A DNA stretch of 64,000 nucleotides from Arthrobacter russicus. GTDB taxonomy: Bacteria > Actinomycetota > Actinomycetes > Actinomycetales > Micrococcaceae. Positions 52,627-61,414 of this stretch are shown here, in pieces. Location: contig NZ_JAVDQF010000001.1 in assembly GCF_031454135.1 (NCBI RefSeq), positions 3,534,001-3,598,000 of the forward strand, written 5' to 3'. The notes under the pieces were generated by a model, which worked only from the letters and a program-made list of their open reading frames with translations, was not told the DNA's origin and did no database searches. The translations under genes were made by a program, and so were the position numbers. How positions within the stretch are numbered: the first letter of the stretch is position 1; each line of letters begins with the position of its first letter.

Positions 52627-53414
52627 TTCTTCTTGAAATGCCTGGATGCCTGCAGTGCCGCGCCGACGATGCCGGCATTGTTCTTAAGTTCCGCGGTGAC
52701 GATCTTGGTCTGCAGGTTCAGCTTCGGCAGGAAATCTTCGCTTCGCTTGGAAATCCCGCCGCCGACGATGAAGAGTTCCGGGGAGAACAGGAACTCGACG
52801 TGCGCGAAGTAGCGCTGCAGGCGTTCGCTGTAGGTGTCCCAATCCAAGTTCTCACGTTCCCGGGCCGAGGCGGAGGCCCGGGACTCGGCGTCGTAGCCGT
52901 CGAGTTCCAGGTGCCCGAGCTCGGCGTTCGGCACCAGCTTGCCGTTGAAAATGAACGCCGATCCGATTCCGGTGCCCAGAGTGATCACCAGCACGGTGCC
53001 GTCCTGGCCTTTGCCCACGCCGTAGGCGACCTCCGCGACGCCGGCAGCGTCGGCGTCGTTCATCACGTGCACCGGACGGTCGAGTTCTCCGGTCAGCAGA
53101 GCGTCGACGTCGGTGCCGATCCAGCTTTTGTCCACGTTCGCGGCGGACCGGGCCACGCCGTGCGCGATGATCGCGGGGAAGTCCACGCCGACCGGGTTTT
53201 CCGCCGAAGGTGCTTCGTCCCGGCTCATCAACTCATCGACGATTTGCTTGACCACCTTGGCCACGGCCTGGGGCGTGGAAGGCTGCGGGGTGTCGATCCG
53301 GAACCGGTCGCCGACCAGTTCGCCCTTTTTGAGATTGACGATGCCGCCCTTGATCCCGGTGCCGCCGATGTCGATACCGATGACGTAATGGGGTTTCTGC
53401 GCGTTCTTCGACAT
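52623..53414 (-). CDS. ppgK: Polyphosphate/ATP glucokinase
   Basis: This ROK protein matches actinobacterial polyphosphate-dependent glucokinase: YVIGIDIGGTGIKGGIVNLKKGEL, VGVDFPAIIAHGVARSAANVDKSWIG, NDADAAGVAEVAYG and LGTGIGSAFIFNGKLVPNAELGHLEL. It lacks the Cys cluster of the other ROK glucokinase in the window. The enzyme phosphorylates glucose with polyphosphate or ATP. The start at ATG 53414 is set by a GGAG 5 nt upstream; an in-frame GTG lies two codons earlier. It sits between map and an SDR gene on the same strand. Confidence 0.93.
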   Translation of the reverse strand: MSKNAQKPHYVIGIDIGGTGIKGGIVNLKKGELVGDRFRIDTPQPSTPQAVAKVVKQIVDELMSRDEAPSAENPVGVDFPAIIAHGVARSAANVDKSWIGTDVDALLTGELDRPVHVMNDADAAGVAEVAYGVGKGQDGTVLVITLGTGIGSAFIFNGKLVPNAELGHLELDGYDAESRASASARERENLDWDTYSERLQRYFAHVEFLFSPELFIVGGGISKRSEDFLPKLNLQTKIVTAELKNNAGIVGAALQASRHFKKK

Positions 53415-53472
53415 GGTCACTCCGGATAGCTGGAAGGGAAGGGAAAGGCGGAACTGGAATGGTTCTGGAGGC

Positions 53473-54339
53473 TCAGGGCAAGGTCAGGATTTCGGCCCCG
53501 GAGTCGGTGACCAGGAGCGTGTGTTCGAACTGGGCGGTCCGCTTGCGGTCTCGGGTGACCACGGTCCAGTCGTCGTCCCACATGTCCCATTCGACAGTGC
53601 CCAAGGTGAGCATCGGTTCGATGGTAAAGGTCATCCCGGTCTCGATCACCGTGCTGTAGGCCGGAGCGGCGTCATAATGCGGGATGATCAAGCCGGTGTG
53701 GAAGGCTTCGCCGACGCCGTGCCCGGTGAAGTCCCGGACCACACCGTACCCGAAGCGCTTCGCATAGGACTCGATGGCCCGGCCGATCACATTGATCTCA
53801 CGGCCCGGCGCCACCGCCTTGATCGCGCGGCGCAGCGATTCTTCGGTGCGTTCGACCAGCAGGCGGGACTCCTCGTCGACTTCGCCGACCAGGAAGGTGT
53901 AGTTGGTGTCGCCGTGCACCCCGTCTTTGTAAGCGGTAATGTCGATGTTGACGATGTCGCCGTTGTTGAGCACGGTGGAGTCCGGGATGCCATGGCAGAT
54001 GACTTCGTTCACCGAAGAGCACAGCGATTTGGGGAATCCCCGGTAGCCGAGGGTCGACGGGTAAGCCCCGCTGGCGATGACGAATTCGTGGCCGATCCGG
54101 TCCAACTCATCGGTGCTGACGCCGGGTGCAATGTGCTTTCCGACTTCCACGATGGCTTGCGCCGCGATTTTCGAGGCCGCCCGGATTCTGGCGATCGTGT
54201 CCGCGGACTTCACCTCGGAGCCGGTGAACACGGCAGGGCCCGCCTTGCCGACGTATTCGGGGCGGGCGATGGCGGCAGGCACGGCGCGTTCCGGGCTCAG
54301 GGTTCCGGGCAGCAGGGTTCCGAGGGGCGCATGAAGCAT
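53473..54339 (-). CDS. map: Methionine aminopeptidase, type I
   Basis: The enzyme removes initiator methionine. The metal ligands appear in [16 protein letters not shown] (two Asp), [13 protein letters not shown] (His), [10 protein letters not shown] (Glu) and [10 protein letters not shown] (Glu). A 35-residue N-terminal extension with PXXP-like prolines is of the type Ic form seen in actinobacteria. It has 288 residues. The ATG lies 6 nt from a -10 element, so the mRNA is probably leaderless. Confidence 0.95.
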   Translation of the reverse strand: MLHAPLGTLLPGTLSPERAVPAAIARPEYVGKAGPAVFTGSEVKSADTIARIRAASKIAAQAIVEVGKHIAPGVSTDELDRIGHEFVIASGAYPSTLGYRGFPKSLCSSVNEVICHGIPDSTVLNNGDIVNIDITAYKDGVHGDTNYTFLVGEVDEESRLLVERTEESLRRAIKAVAPGREINVIGRAIESYAKRFGYGVVRDFTGHGVGEAFHTGLIIPHYDAAPAYSTVIETGMTFTIEPMLTLGTVEWDMWDDDWTVVTRDRKRTAQFEHTLLVTDSGAEILTLP

Positions 54340-54345
54340 GAATCC

Positions 54346-54351
54346 ATCCTA
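54346..54351 (-). promoter_or_regulatory. -10 element (TAGGAT) of map, leaderless spacing
   Basis: On the minus strand TAGGAT, then GGATTC, then the ATG at 54339. Confidence 0.65.
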
Positions 54352-54382
54352 CGCATTCGTCCCCTTCATTGCCCGTCCCGGT

Positions 54383-54388
54383 TAGGCT
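54383..54388 (+). promoter_or_regulatory. Putative -10 (TAGGCT) of the SPOR-like gene
   Basis: TAGGCT lies 32 bp from the map -10 on the other strand. A start near 54395 would give a leader of about 60 nt before the ATG at 54456. Confidence 0.4.
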
Positions 54389-54455
54389 GGAACTGCCGGG
54401 CCGAAATGTCCGGCATGCAAAAGAGAAGCCAGCCGTGACAATGAACGGAGCCGGA

Positions 54456-54620
54456 ATGCCGCAGTTTTGGTACAACGTGAAGACCCATGAAGTAGAAGAA
54501 GACGCCCAGTCTGACTGGACGCAGCTGATCGGCCCGTATGAAACCCGGGCCGAGGCCGAACAGGCCCTGGCCAAGGTGCGGGAGCGCAATGAAGCCTGGG
54601 ACGGCCAAGACGACGACTGA
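54456..54620 (+). CDS. SPOR-like mini-protein
   Basis: The 54-residue product MPQFWYNVKTHEVEEDAQSD... continues to a helix ETRAEAEQALAKVRERNEAWD. It resembles a half SPOR-type domain and is a conserved small actinobacterial protein of unknown function. GGAG precedes the ATG at 54456; in-frame ATG 54441 and GTG 54435 are alternatives. It overlaps the next gene by 32 nt. Confidence 0.65.
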   Translation: MPQFWYNVKTHEVEEDAQSDWTQLIGPYETRAEAEQALAKVRERNEAWDGQDDD

Positions 54621-55164
54621 GCCGTCGCCCCCGGAGCGCCGGGTGGTCCTGGTCAACGGGATCAGCGGTGCCGGGAAGACCACGCTGGCGAAGCAATTGG
54701 CATCCCGGCTCGGCATGCCGCTGTTCAGCAAGGACGACTTCAAAGAAGCCTTCTACGATTTCGGCCCGCCCAGCATCCCTCCGGCCGAGTTGGGCATGTT
54801 GTCGATGGAGGCACTCTGGACTGCGGCGGCGGCGGCGCCGTTGTGCCTCGTGGAATCGCATTTCCACCGGCAACGTGACCGGGCTTTCGCCGCGGCCGGA
54901 TTGGCCCGCGCCGGCCTAGTGCCGGTGTTGGAGATCTACTGTCGGCTCGACCCGGAAATCGCGCGTGCCCGCGCGATTGGCCGGGCCGCGGCAGGGAACC
55001 GGCACCGGGTGCACGCAGAGGATTCCTTCAGCTCGGAACAGTGGGCTTTGCTGGCCCAAGGGGCAGAACCGCTCGGCTTCGGTGCGGTGCTCGAACTGGA
55101 TGCGGCAAACCCCATCGATGTTGCCGGCGTGGTCGACCGGGTGAGCTGGAAGCTGCGCTGCTGA
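54589..55164 (+). CDS. P-loop kinase-like ATPase
   Basis: The Walker A is VNGISGAGKTTLAKQL near residue 22, followed by LFSKDDFKEAFYDF with a likely phosphate-acceptor-site Asp, and ESHFHRQRD and a lid region RAIGRAAAGNRHRVH. The layout is that of small adenylylate or shikimate-like kinases and Zeta-toxin/chloramphenicol phosphotransferase-like proteins. The substrate is unknown. The ATG at 54589 follows GGGAG and lies inside the SPOR-like gene, so the two are coupled. Confidence 0.7.
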   Translation: MKPGTAKTTTEPSPPERRVVLVNGISGAGKTTLAKQLASRLGMPLFSKDDFKEAFYDFGPPSIPPAELGMLSMEALWTAAAAAPLCLVESHFHRQRDRAFAAAGLARAGLVPVLEIYCRLDPEIARARAIGRAAAGNRHRVHAEDSFSSEQWALLAQGAEPLGFGAVLELDAANPIDVAGVVDRVSWKLRC

Positions 55165-55197
55165 GGCATAGATTTCTCAGCCTGCGGCACAGGGAAC

Positions 55198-55226
55198 TTG
55201 GCAAAGACTCAGCCCGGGTTTAGCTG
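55198..55226 (+). promoter_or_regulatory. Putative promoter of the anchored beta-domain gene
   Basis: TTGGCA (55198-55203) and TAGCTG (55221-55226) are separated by 17 bp, leaving a leader of about 60 nt. Confidence 0.3.
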
Positions 55227-55293
55227 CGTTGCGGCCGCGGCACAAGTCGCGTTGGGAAACTGGTTGCCCAAGGCATTTTACTAAGGAGCCACA

Positions 55294-55842
55294 GTGATCT
55301 ATTCACCCCCCTCGGAATCGCCCGAACGGCCGCAACGAAAAACTGGCCGGCGCTGGATCCGGAACGCCGCGATCGGTACCGCCGCAGTCGCCGTCGTGAT
55401 CGGAGCCGGTGCCACCGCGGTCTACGCCGCGGACGCCTCCGACAGCGGAACGCTGGCTGCCGCGAGCAGCCAAACCGCAGGTCAGCACAAAACGCATGCG
55501 GGCAAGGTCCTGCACAGCGAATCGGTCGTGGACCGGAACGGCAACACGGTGACCCTGGACCGGCAGTCCGGAACCGTCGAATCCGTTTCGGCGACCTCGA
55601 TCACGGTCAAGAGCAGCGACGGCTTCAGCCAGACCTATGTGCTGGACAGCTCGACGAAGCTCCTGCAGGCGCCGGCCAAGCCGGCAGCCGGTGAAGCGAA
55701 GCCGGCCCAACCGAAAGCCGAGCGGCCGAAGCCGACGTCGATCACCAGCCAAGACCTCAAGGCCGGCGACTCGGTGCGGGTCAGCGCGCTCAAAGCAGGA
55801 TCGACCTTGACCGCGGAACAGGTGGTGCTGGCCGCCAAGTAG
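55294..55842 (+). CDS. Membrane-anchored or secreted DUF5666-like protein
   Basis: A basic head is followed by a hydrophobic helix (AAVAVVIGAGATAVYAADA) that may be an anchor or a signal peptide. The extracytoplasmic part has two short beta modules (GTVESVSATSITVKSSDGFSQTYVLDSSTKL and DLKAGDSVRVSALKAGSTLTAEQVVL) separated by an Ala/Lys/Pro stretch. This resembles DUF5666-type OB-like repeats. Function unknown. GTG start follows AAGGAG. Confidence 0.65.
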   Translation: MIYSPPSESPERPQRKTGRRWIRNAAIGTAAVAVVIGAGATAVYAADASDSGTLAAASSQTAGQHKTHAGKVLHSESVVDRNGNTVTLDRQSGTVESVSATSITVKSSDGFSQTYVLDSSTKLLQAPAKPAAGEAKPAQPKAERPKPTSITSQDLKAGDSVRVSALKAGSTLTAEQVVLAAK

Positions 55843-55866
55843 TCCGGGCAACCGGGTCGAGGAGCT

Positions 55867-55927
55867 CACTTGGGCGCAGTTCAGCAGGGTTCGCAATGCT
55901 CAGACCCTGCTGAACTGCGCCCAAGTG
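55867..55927. repeat. 24-bp perfect-stem hairpin, 13-nt loop, between convergent genes
   Basis: Arms 55867-55890 and 55904-55927 are perfect inverted copies around TCGCAATGCTCAG. It lies between the anchored protein gene and panB, which converge. The stem is unrelated in sequence to the 8867/9950 pair, but the form (long stem, 13-nt loop) is the same. It probably acts as bidirectional terminator. Confidence 0.85.
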
Positions 55928-55953
55928 CCGAAACGGGCTAGCGGGTTCTTGGC

Positions 55954-56832
55954 TCAGAACGAGTGTTCCGGGCCGGGGAAGACCCCGTCCCGGACTTCGG
56001 CGCCGAACTGCTGGGCCGCGTCGCTGAGCGCCGAGCGCAGGTCGGCGTACTGCTTGACGAATTTCGCCACTTGGCCGCCGCGCAGTCCGGCCATGTCCTG
56101 CCAAACCAGCACTTGGCCGGTGGTCGCGGAGCCCGCGCCGATGCCTACCGTGGGCACGCTGACTGCGGCGTCCACCGCTGCGGCGACGTCGGCAGGGACC
56201 ATTTCCATCAAAACGCAGAAGGCGCCTGCTTCGGCCAGGGCGACCGCGTCGTCCACAACGTCTTGCCCGGCGTCGCCGCGGCCCTGCACCCGGTACCCGC
56301 CCAGGGCGTGTTCGCTCTGCGGAGTGAATCCGATGTGCGCCACCACAGGGATCCCGGCGTCGGTCAGGGCCCGGATATGCGGCGCCAACCGGGCGGAGCC
56401 TTCGACTTTGACCGCGGCGACCAGGCCTTCTTTCAGGAACCGCACCCCGGTGGCCACGGCTTGCTCGGGTGAAACCTGGTAACTGCCGAAGGGCAGATCC
56501 GCGATCACCAGCGCACGTCGCGCGGATCGGGCGACGGCCCGGCACAAGGGCAGCAGCTCATCCACGGTGACCGGAATCGTGGTGTCGTAGCCGTACACGT
56601 TGTTCGCCGCGGAATCGCCGACCAGCAGGGTTTCGATGCCGGCTTCGTCGAAGATCTGGGCGGCATATTGGTCGTAGGCGGTGAGCATGGCGAATTTCCG
56701 GCCTTCGTCCTTTGCCTGCTGCAAGTGGTGCAGCCGGATTTTGCGCGGTGAAAGCGGGGCCGGCGAGGCCGAGGCAGATGCGGGTTTTTCGATGCCCGAG
56801 CCGTAGGGGGCGGGCAGTTCTGCGGAACTCAT
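55954..56832 (-). CDS. panB: 3-methyl-2-oxobutanoate hydroxymethyltransferase
   Basis: PanB makes ketopantoate in pantothenate synthesis. The barrel signatures are FAMLTAYDQYAAQIFDEAGIETLLVGDSAANNVYGYDTTIPVTVDEL, LVIADLPFGSYQ, VKVEGSARLAPHIRALTDAGIPVVAHIGFTPQ and ATTGQVLVWQDMAGL. It diverges from glnA across 106 nt; the panB-glnA2-glnE neighbourhood also occurs in mycobacteria. The mRNA is probably leaderless. Confidence 0.95.
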   Translation of the reverse strand: MSSAELPAPYGSGIEKPASASASPAPLSPRKIRLHHLQQAKDEGRKFAMLTAYDQYAAQIFDEAGIETLLVGDSAANNVYGYDTTIPVTVDELLPLCRAVARSARRALVIADLPFGSYQVSPEQAVATGVRFLKEGLVAAVKVEGSARLAPHIRALTDAGIPVVAHIGFTPQSEHALGGYRVQGRGDAGQDVVDDAVALAEAGAFCVLMEMVPADVAAAVDAAVSVPTVGIGAGSATTGQVLVWQDMAGLRGGQVAKFVKQYADLRSALSDAAQQFGAEVRDGVFPGPEHSF

Positions 56833-56838
56833 GGCTTG

Positions 56839-56844
56839 AGCCTA
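56839..56844 (-). promoter_or_regulatory. -10 element (TAGGCT) of panB, leaderless spacing
   Basis: On the minus strand TAGGCT is followed by CAAGCC and the ATG at 56832. Confidence 0.65.
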
Positions 56845-56887
56845 CTTGACCCCGGTCACATCGCTGCCGACATGACGGATTGCTCGG

Positions 56888-56893
56888 TAGAGT
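56888..56893 (+). promoter_or_regulatory. Putative -10 (TAGAGT) of glnA
   Basis: TAGAGT would give a leader of about 40 nt before the ATG at 56939. No GlnR-like box was recognised with confidence. Confidence 0.4.
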
Positions 56894-56938
56894 TGGGGGA
56901 GCTCGCCAGGAGCAGAACTCGATCATTGAGGAGCCCCG

Positions 56939-58279
56939 ATGGACCGTCAGCAAGAATTCGTCCTCCGCACCATTGAAGAACGCGATGTGCGTTTTGTGCG
57001 GCTCTGGTTCACCGACGTCGTCGGATCGCTCAAATCGGTGGCCCTGGCGCCGGCCGAAGTCGAGGGAGCCTTCGAAGAAGGGCTGGGTTTCGACGGCTCT
57101 TCGATCGAAGGGCTGGCCCGGGTGTTCGAATCGGACATGTTGCTGCAGCCGGACCCTTCGACCTTCCAGATCCTGCCCTGGCGCGGCGAAACCGAGCAGA
57201 CGTCGCGGATGTTCTGCGACATCCTCACCCCGGACGGCCAGCCTTCGACGGCGGACCCGCGGAACGTGCTCAAACGGACCTTGGCCAAGGCCGCGGACAT
57301 GGGGTTCACCTGCTACACGCACCCGGAGATCGAGTTCTACCTGCTCAAGTCGGAAGAACTCGGTGCGGATGGGCAGCCGGTGCCGGTGGACCGCGCCGGA
57401 TATTTCGACCATGTCCCCGGAGGGGTCGCCCAAGACTTCCGCCGGACTGCGGTGGCGATGCTGGAGAGCGTCGGAATCTCGGTCGAGTTCAGCCATCACG
57501 AGGCCGGCCCCGGGCAGAACGAAATCGACCTGCGTTACGCCGATGCGCTGCAGACCGCGGACAACATCATGACCTTCCGCACCGTGATCAAAGAGGTCGC
57601 CTTGCAACAAGGCACTTACGCGACCTTCATGCCGAAGCCGTTCTCCGACCATCCGGGTTCCGGGATGCACACGCATTTCTCGCTGTTCGAGGGCGACTCG
57701 AACGCCTTCTACGAAGCCGGCGCGGAATTCCAGCTTTCGGCCACAGCCCGGCAGTTCATCGCCGGAATCCTCAGACATGCACCGGAATTCACCACGGTGA
57801 CCAACCAGTTCGTCAACTCCTACAAACGGCTCTGGGGCGGCGGCGAAGCGCCCAGCTACCTTTCCTGGGGGCACAACAACCGCTCCGCCCTGGTCCGGGT
57901 CCCGTTGTACAAGCCGGGCAAAGGCCAATCGGCACGGATCGAATACCGGGGCATCGATTCGGCCACCAATCCCTATCTCGCCTATGCGGTGCTGCTGGGC
58001 GCAGGGCTCAAGGGCATCGAGGAAGGCTATGAATTGCCGCCGGCCGCCGAAGACGACGTTTGGTCGTTGACCTCGGCCGAACGCCGGGCCCTGGGCCACG
58101 ATCCGTTGCCTTCGAGCCTGCATGACGCGATCCGGCTGACCGAAGAGTCGGAGCTGATGGCGGAAATCCTCGGCGAGCAGGTCTTCGAACACTTCCTGCG
58201 GAACAAGCGGGCCGATTGGCTGGACTACCGGCTGGAAGTCACCCCGTTCGAGTTGCGGCGCAACCTCGGCATCCTCTGA
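56939..58279 (+). CDS. glnA2: Glutamine synthetase, GlnA2 type (GSI-alpha)
   Basis: The enzyme amidates glutamate with ammonia and ATP. Present are the first half-site region GLGFDGSSIEG, Glu/His metal sites in EIEFYLL, AGPGQNEIDLRYADAL, and GSGMHTHFSLF, and latch NRSALVRVPLYKP. The length of 446 lacks the 25-residue insertion of the GSI-beta class and matches mycobacterial GlnA2. The adenylylation region reads GYELPPAAEDD, with a Tyr but not the classical NLY-LPPEE motif. It is followed by glnE after 24 nt, and GAGGAG precedes the ATG. Confidence 0.93.
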   Translation: MDRQQEFVLRTIEERDVRFVRLWFTDVVGSLKSVALAPAEVEGAFEEGLGFDGSSIEGLARVFESDMLLQPDPSTFQILPWRGETEQTSRMFCDILTPDGQPSTADPRNVLKRTLAKAADMGFTCYTHPEIEFYLLKSEELGADGQPVPVDRAGYFDHVPGGVAQDFRRTAVAMLESVGISVEFSHHEAGPGQNEIDLRYADALQTADNIMTFRTVIKEVALQQGTYATFMPKPFSDHPGSGMHTHFSLFEGDSNAFYEAGAEFQLSATARQFIAGILRHAPEFTTVTNQFVNSYKRLWGGGEAPSYLSWGHNNRSALVRVPLYKPGKGQSARIEYRGIDSATNPYLAYAVLLGAGLKGIEEGYELPPAAEDDVWSLTSAERRALGHDPLPSSLHDAIRLTEESELMAEILGEQVFEHFLRNKRADWLDYRLEVTPFELRRNLGIL

Positions 58280-58303
58280 GCCGATGCCGCAGATGGTCCG
58301 AAT

Positions 58304-61300
58304 ATGGTGAAAAGTCCGCAACGCGCCCTGATCGCACAAGGCTTCGCCGACCTCGAGAAGAGCGCGCGGTTCCTGGCCGCACCGGAATTGGCGGATCTGC
58401 CGCAGGCGCAGATTTTCGCCGGGCTGGCCTTTTCGGCGGATCCGGATCTCGCGCTGCAATCCCTGGTCCGGATGCTGGCTGGACCGCCCGCGCTCGCGGA
58501 ACAAGTCAAGTCCCTGCTCGGTGCCGGGCCCGACCGGATGGAACCGATGTTCCGGCTGCTGGGCGCTTCAGAGGCTTTGGCCGACTTCCTGATCCGCAAT
58601 CCGGAGCACGCCGGGGCCTTGGCCGCCGAAGCCGGCGCCGAACCGGTGGGCACTCCGGCAGCAGGTTTGCGGGCTTCTCTGCTCCAGGCCGTCGGCGCTG
58701 ATCCGGAGGCCCGGGCACCGATCAGCACGTTGGGCATTGCGGAAGCGTCTACGGCGCTGCGGCGGCAGTACCGCCGGCATCTGACCGAACTGGCGATCCG
58801 GGACCTCTGTGCCGCATCGCCGACGGATGTGCTGCCGATCGTCGCGGCGGAATTGGCCGATTTGGCCGGTGCGGCAATCGACGCCGGACTGGCGGTTGCC
58901 CGGGCCGAGCTGGTCGGCGCGCACCCGGTCGAGGAGGTCGCCGCAGTGCAACTCGCGGTGATCGGCATGGGCAAATGCGGAGCCCGGGAGCTGAACTACA
59001 TTTCCGACGTCGATGTGGTCTATGTGGTCGCGGCCCCGGACCTCCCGGAGCGCACCGCGCTCCAGATCGGCGAACAACTGGCCAGCCGGCTGGCCCGGGT
59101 GGTGAATGCCCCGGACCGGGAACCCGGGCTCTGGGAAATCGACGCCAATCTGCGCCCCGAGGGCAAGGACGGGCCGTTGGTCCGGACCTTGGACTCGCAC
59201 CTGGAATACTATCGGCGCTGGGCCGCCAGCTGGGAGTTCCAGGCCCTGCTCAAAGCCCGGACCATCGCCGGGGACCAAGCGCTGGGCGAAGCCTACGAAG
59301 CCGCACTGGCGCCGATGATTTGGAGCTCCGCGGAACGCGACGGATTCGTCGAATCAGTGCAGTCGATGCGGCGCCGGGTCGGAGCGAATATTCCGCAGGA
59401 AGAGCAGAAACGACAGCTCAAGCTCGGCCCGGGCGGCTTGCGCGACGTCGAATTCACCGTGCAATTGCTGCAGCTGGTACACGGCAAAGCCGATGCCGGC
59501 CTGCGCACCAGGGACACCACCGGGGCCATCGAAGCGCTGTCCAACGCCGGTTACGTCGGCCGGACGGATGCCGCCGAATTCGATGCGGCTTACCGGTACC
59601 TGCGGGTCCTGGAACACCGGATCCAGCTCGTGCACCTGCGCCGGACCCACCTGATGCCGGTGGCCGAACCCGCTTTGCGGGCGCTCGCAAAGGCAAGCCA
59701 GGGTTCGCTGCAGGCCGGCCGGCCTTCGGCGCAGAGCCTGCTCGAGCAATGGCAAACGGTGAAGCGCCGGGTCCGAACGTTGCACGAACGAATTTTCTAC
59801 CGGCCACTGCTCAATACCGCAGCGCACCTGAGCGCCGAAGAGGCCGCTTTGAGCCCGGAAGCCGCCCGGGCCAGACTCGCCGCGCTGGGTTACCAGGACA
59901 GTGCCGGAGCGATGCGGCACATCGAAGCCCTGACCGCCGGGGTATCCCGCCGGGCGGCATTGCAGCGGCAGCTGCTTCCGGTCCTGCTGGATTGGCTGGC
60001 CGACGGCGTGGACCCGGACGGTGGTTTGCTCGCCTTCCGCCGGCTCAGCGAGTCCTTGGGCACCACGCACTGGTACCTCGGCATGCTGCGTGACTCGCGG
60101 GCGGCAGCCGAGCGGCTGTGCCATGTGCTGTCCAGCTCGAGGTTGATCGCGGACTTGTTGGAAGTCTCCCCGGAAGAGACCAAATGGCTCGGCTCGGACA
60201 AAGACCTGATGCCGATCGGATTCCAGGCCCAGTGGCAGGAAATCCAGTCGAAGATGTCCCGGCACCCGGATCCGGCCGAGGCGATGCGGTTGATCCGGCT
60301 GATCCGCCGCCGTGAAGTGCTGCGCATCGCGCTCGCGGACAGCGCCGGGTTGCTGGACCAAGACGCGATCGGCGCAGCGCTCTCCGATGTGGACCGGGCC
60401 GCAGTGCTGGGTGCATTGCACGTTGCAGAGGCGCAGGCGGGCGAGCCGAAGACCGACGTCCTGGTCGTCGCGATGGGCCGGCAGGGCGGCCGGGAAATCG
60501 GCTACGGCTCAGATGCCGATGTGCTTTTCGTGCACAAAGCCCGGCCGGGCGCGGATCCGGCTGAAGCGCAAGCCCAGGCGGTGCAGATCGTGAGCCAGCT
60601 TTCCGCGCTGCTCACCCAGCCGTTGAAACCCGCGATCCGGGCCGAGCGGGTGCTCTCGATCGATGCCGATCTTCGGCCGGAAGGCAAAAGCGGCGCCTTG
60701 GTCCGCTCCTTGGACTCGTACCGGGAATACTACGGTCGTTGGTCTGCGGTCTGGGAGGCGCAGGCCTTGCTGCGCGCCCGGCCGATGGCCGGCAGCGACG
60801 AATTGGCCGCCGAGTTCATGGCGCTGGTGGATTCCGTGCGTTATCCGGAGCACCTCGAGGAAACGGACGTCCGGGAAGTGCGCCGGATCAAAGCCCGGGT
60901 GGAGTCGGAGCGATTACCGCGCGGCGCCGACCCGGCACGGCAGATCAAGCTCGGACGCGGCGGGCTCAGTGATGTGGAATGGCTGGTCCAATTGCTGCAA
61001 CTCGAGCACGCCCGGGAGCACCGGCAATTGCGCACCACGTCGACCCTCGAGGCTTTGCAGGGCGTGGCCGGGCTCGGCCTGATCCCGGAAGAGGACGCCG
61101 AGGTCCTGGCCCGGGCGTGGCGGATGGCCAGCCGGATCCGTTCCGCCAATGTGCTCTGGAGCGGCAAAGGGTCGGACTCTTTGCCGTCTTCGCGCCGCGA
61201 TCTGGAAGCGGTGGCCCGTTGGTGCGGATATCCGGCCGGACACGGCAGCGCGTTCGAAGAGGATTACTTGCGGATCACCCGGCAGGCCCGGGCGGTTTTC

Positions 61301-61324
61301 GAGCGGCTTTTCTACGGGGAGTGA
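58304..61324 (+). CDS. glnE: Glutamine synthetase adenylyltransferase/adenylyl-removing enzyme
   Basis: GlnE has two nucleotidyltransferase halves. The first (deadenylylation) shows [22 protein letters not shown] and [18 protein letters not shown] near residues 215-295. The second (adenylylation) shows [23 protein letters not shown] and [19 protein letters not shown]. In each the GSDxD-type acidic pair is intact, apart from SDVD in the first. The 1006 residues are full length for actinobacteria. It lies 24 nt after glnA2, the same order as in mycobacteria, although the main target there is GlnA1. Confidence 0.95.
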   Translation: MVKSPQRALIAQGFADLEKSARFLAAPELADLPQAQIFAGLAFSADPDLALQSLVRMLAGPPALAEQVKSLLGAGPDRMEPMFRLLGASEALADFLIRNPEHAGALAAEAGAEPVGTPAAGLRASLLQAVGADPEARAPISTLGIAEASTALRRQYRRHLTELAIRDLCAASPTDVLPIVAAELADLAGAAIDAGLAVARAELVGAHPVEEVAAVQLAVIGMGKCGARELNYISDVDVVYVVAAPDLPERTALQIGEQLASRLARVVNAPDREPGLWEIDANLRPEGKDGPLVRTLDSHLEYYRRWAASWEFQALLKARTIAGDQALGEAYEAALAPMIWSSAERDGFVESVQSMRRRVGANIPQEEQKRQLKLGPGGLRDVEFTVQLLQLVHGKADAGLRTRDTTGAIEALSNAGYVGRTDAAEFDAAYRYLRVLEHRIQLVHLRRTHLMPVAEPALRALAKASQGSLQAGRPSAQSLLEQWQTVKRRVRTLHERIFYRPLLNTAAHLSAEEAALSPEAARARLAALGYQDSAGAMRHIEALTAGVSRRAALQRQLLPVLLDWLADGVDPDGGLLAFRRLSESLGTTHWYLGMLRDSRAAAERLCHVLSSSRLIADLLEVSPEETKWLGSDKDLMPIGFQAQWQEIQSKMSRHPDPAEAMRLIRLIRRREVLRIALADSAGLLDQDAIGAALSDVDRAAVLGALHVAEAQAGEPKTDVLVVAMGRQGGREIGYGSDADVLFVHKARPGADPAEAQAQAVQIVSQLSALLTQPLKPAIRAERVLSIDADLRPEGKSGALVRSLDSYREYYGRWSAVWEAQALLRARPMAGSDELAAEFMALVDSVRYPEHLEETDVREVRRIKARVESERLPRGADPARQIKLGRGGLSDVEWLVQLLQLEHAREHRQLRTTSTLEALQGVAGLGLIPEEDAEVLARAWRMASRIRSANVLWSGKGSDSLPSSRRDLEAVARWCGYPAGHGSAFEEDYLRITRQARAVFERLFYGE

Positions 61325-61329
61325 GCCCT

Positions 61330-61367
61330 GAGCCGGCCGCCCGGGACAGCTCCCGGGTAGCCGGCTC
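61330..61367 (+). terminator. Terminator hairpin after glnE
   Basis: Outer stem 61330-61337 with 61360-61367 (GAGCCGGC/GCCGGCTC) and inner stem 61340-61346 with 61351-61357 pair around CAGC. It separates glnE from the transporter operon. Confidence 0.75.
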
Positions 61368-61402
61368 GAACCGGGCATTACGTGATATGACGCACTTTTC
61401 GG

Positions 61403-61408
61403 TACTCT
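61403..61408 (+). promoter_or_regulatory. -10 element (TACTCT) of the ABC transporter operon, leaderless spacing
   Basis: TACTCT ends 6 nt before the GTG start at 61415. Confidence 0.5.
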
Positions 61409-61414
61409 CTATGG

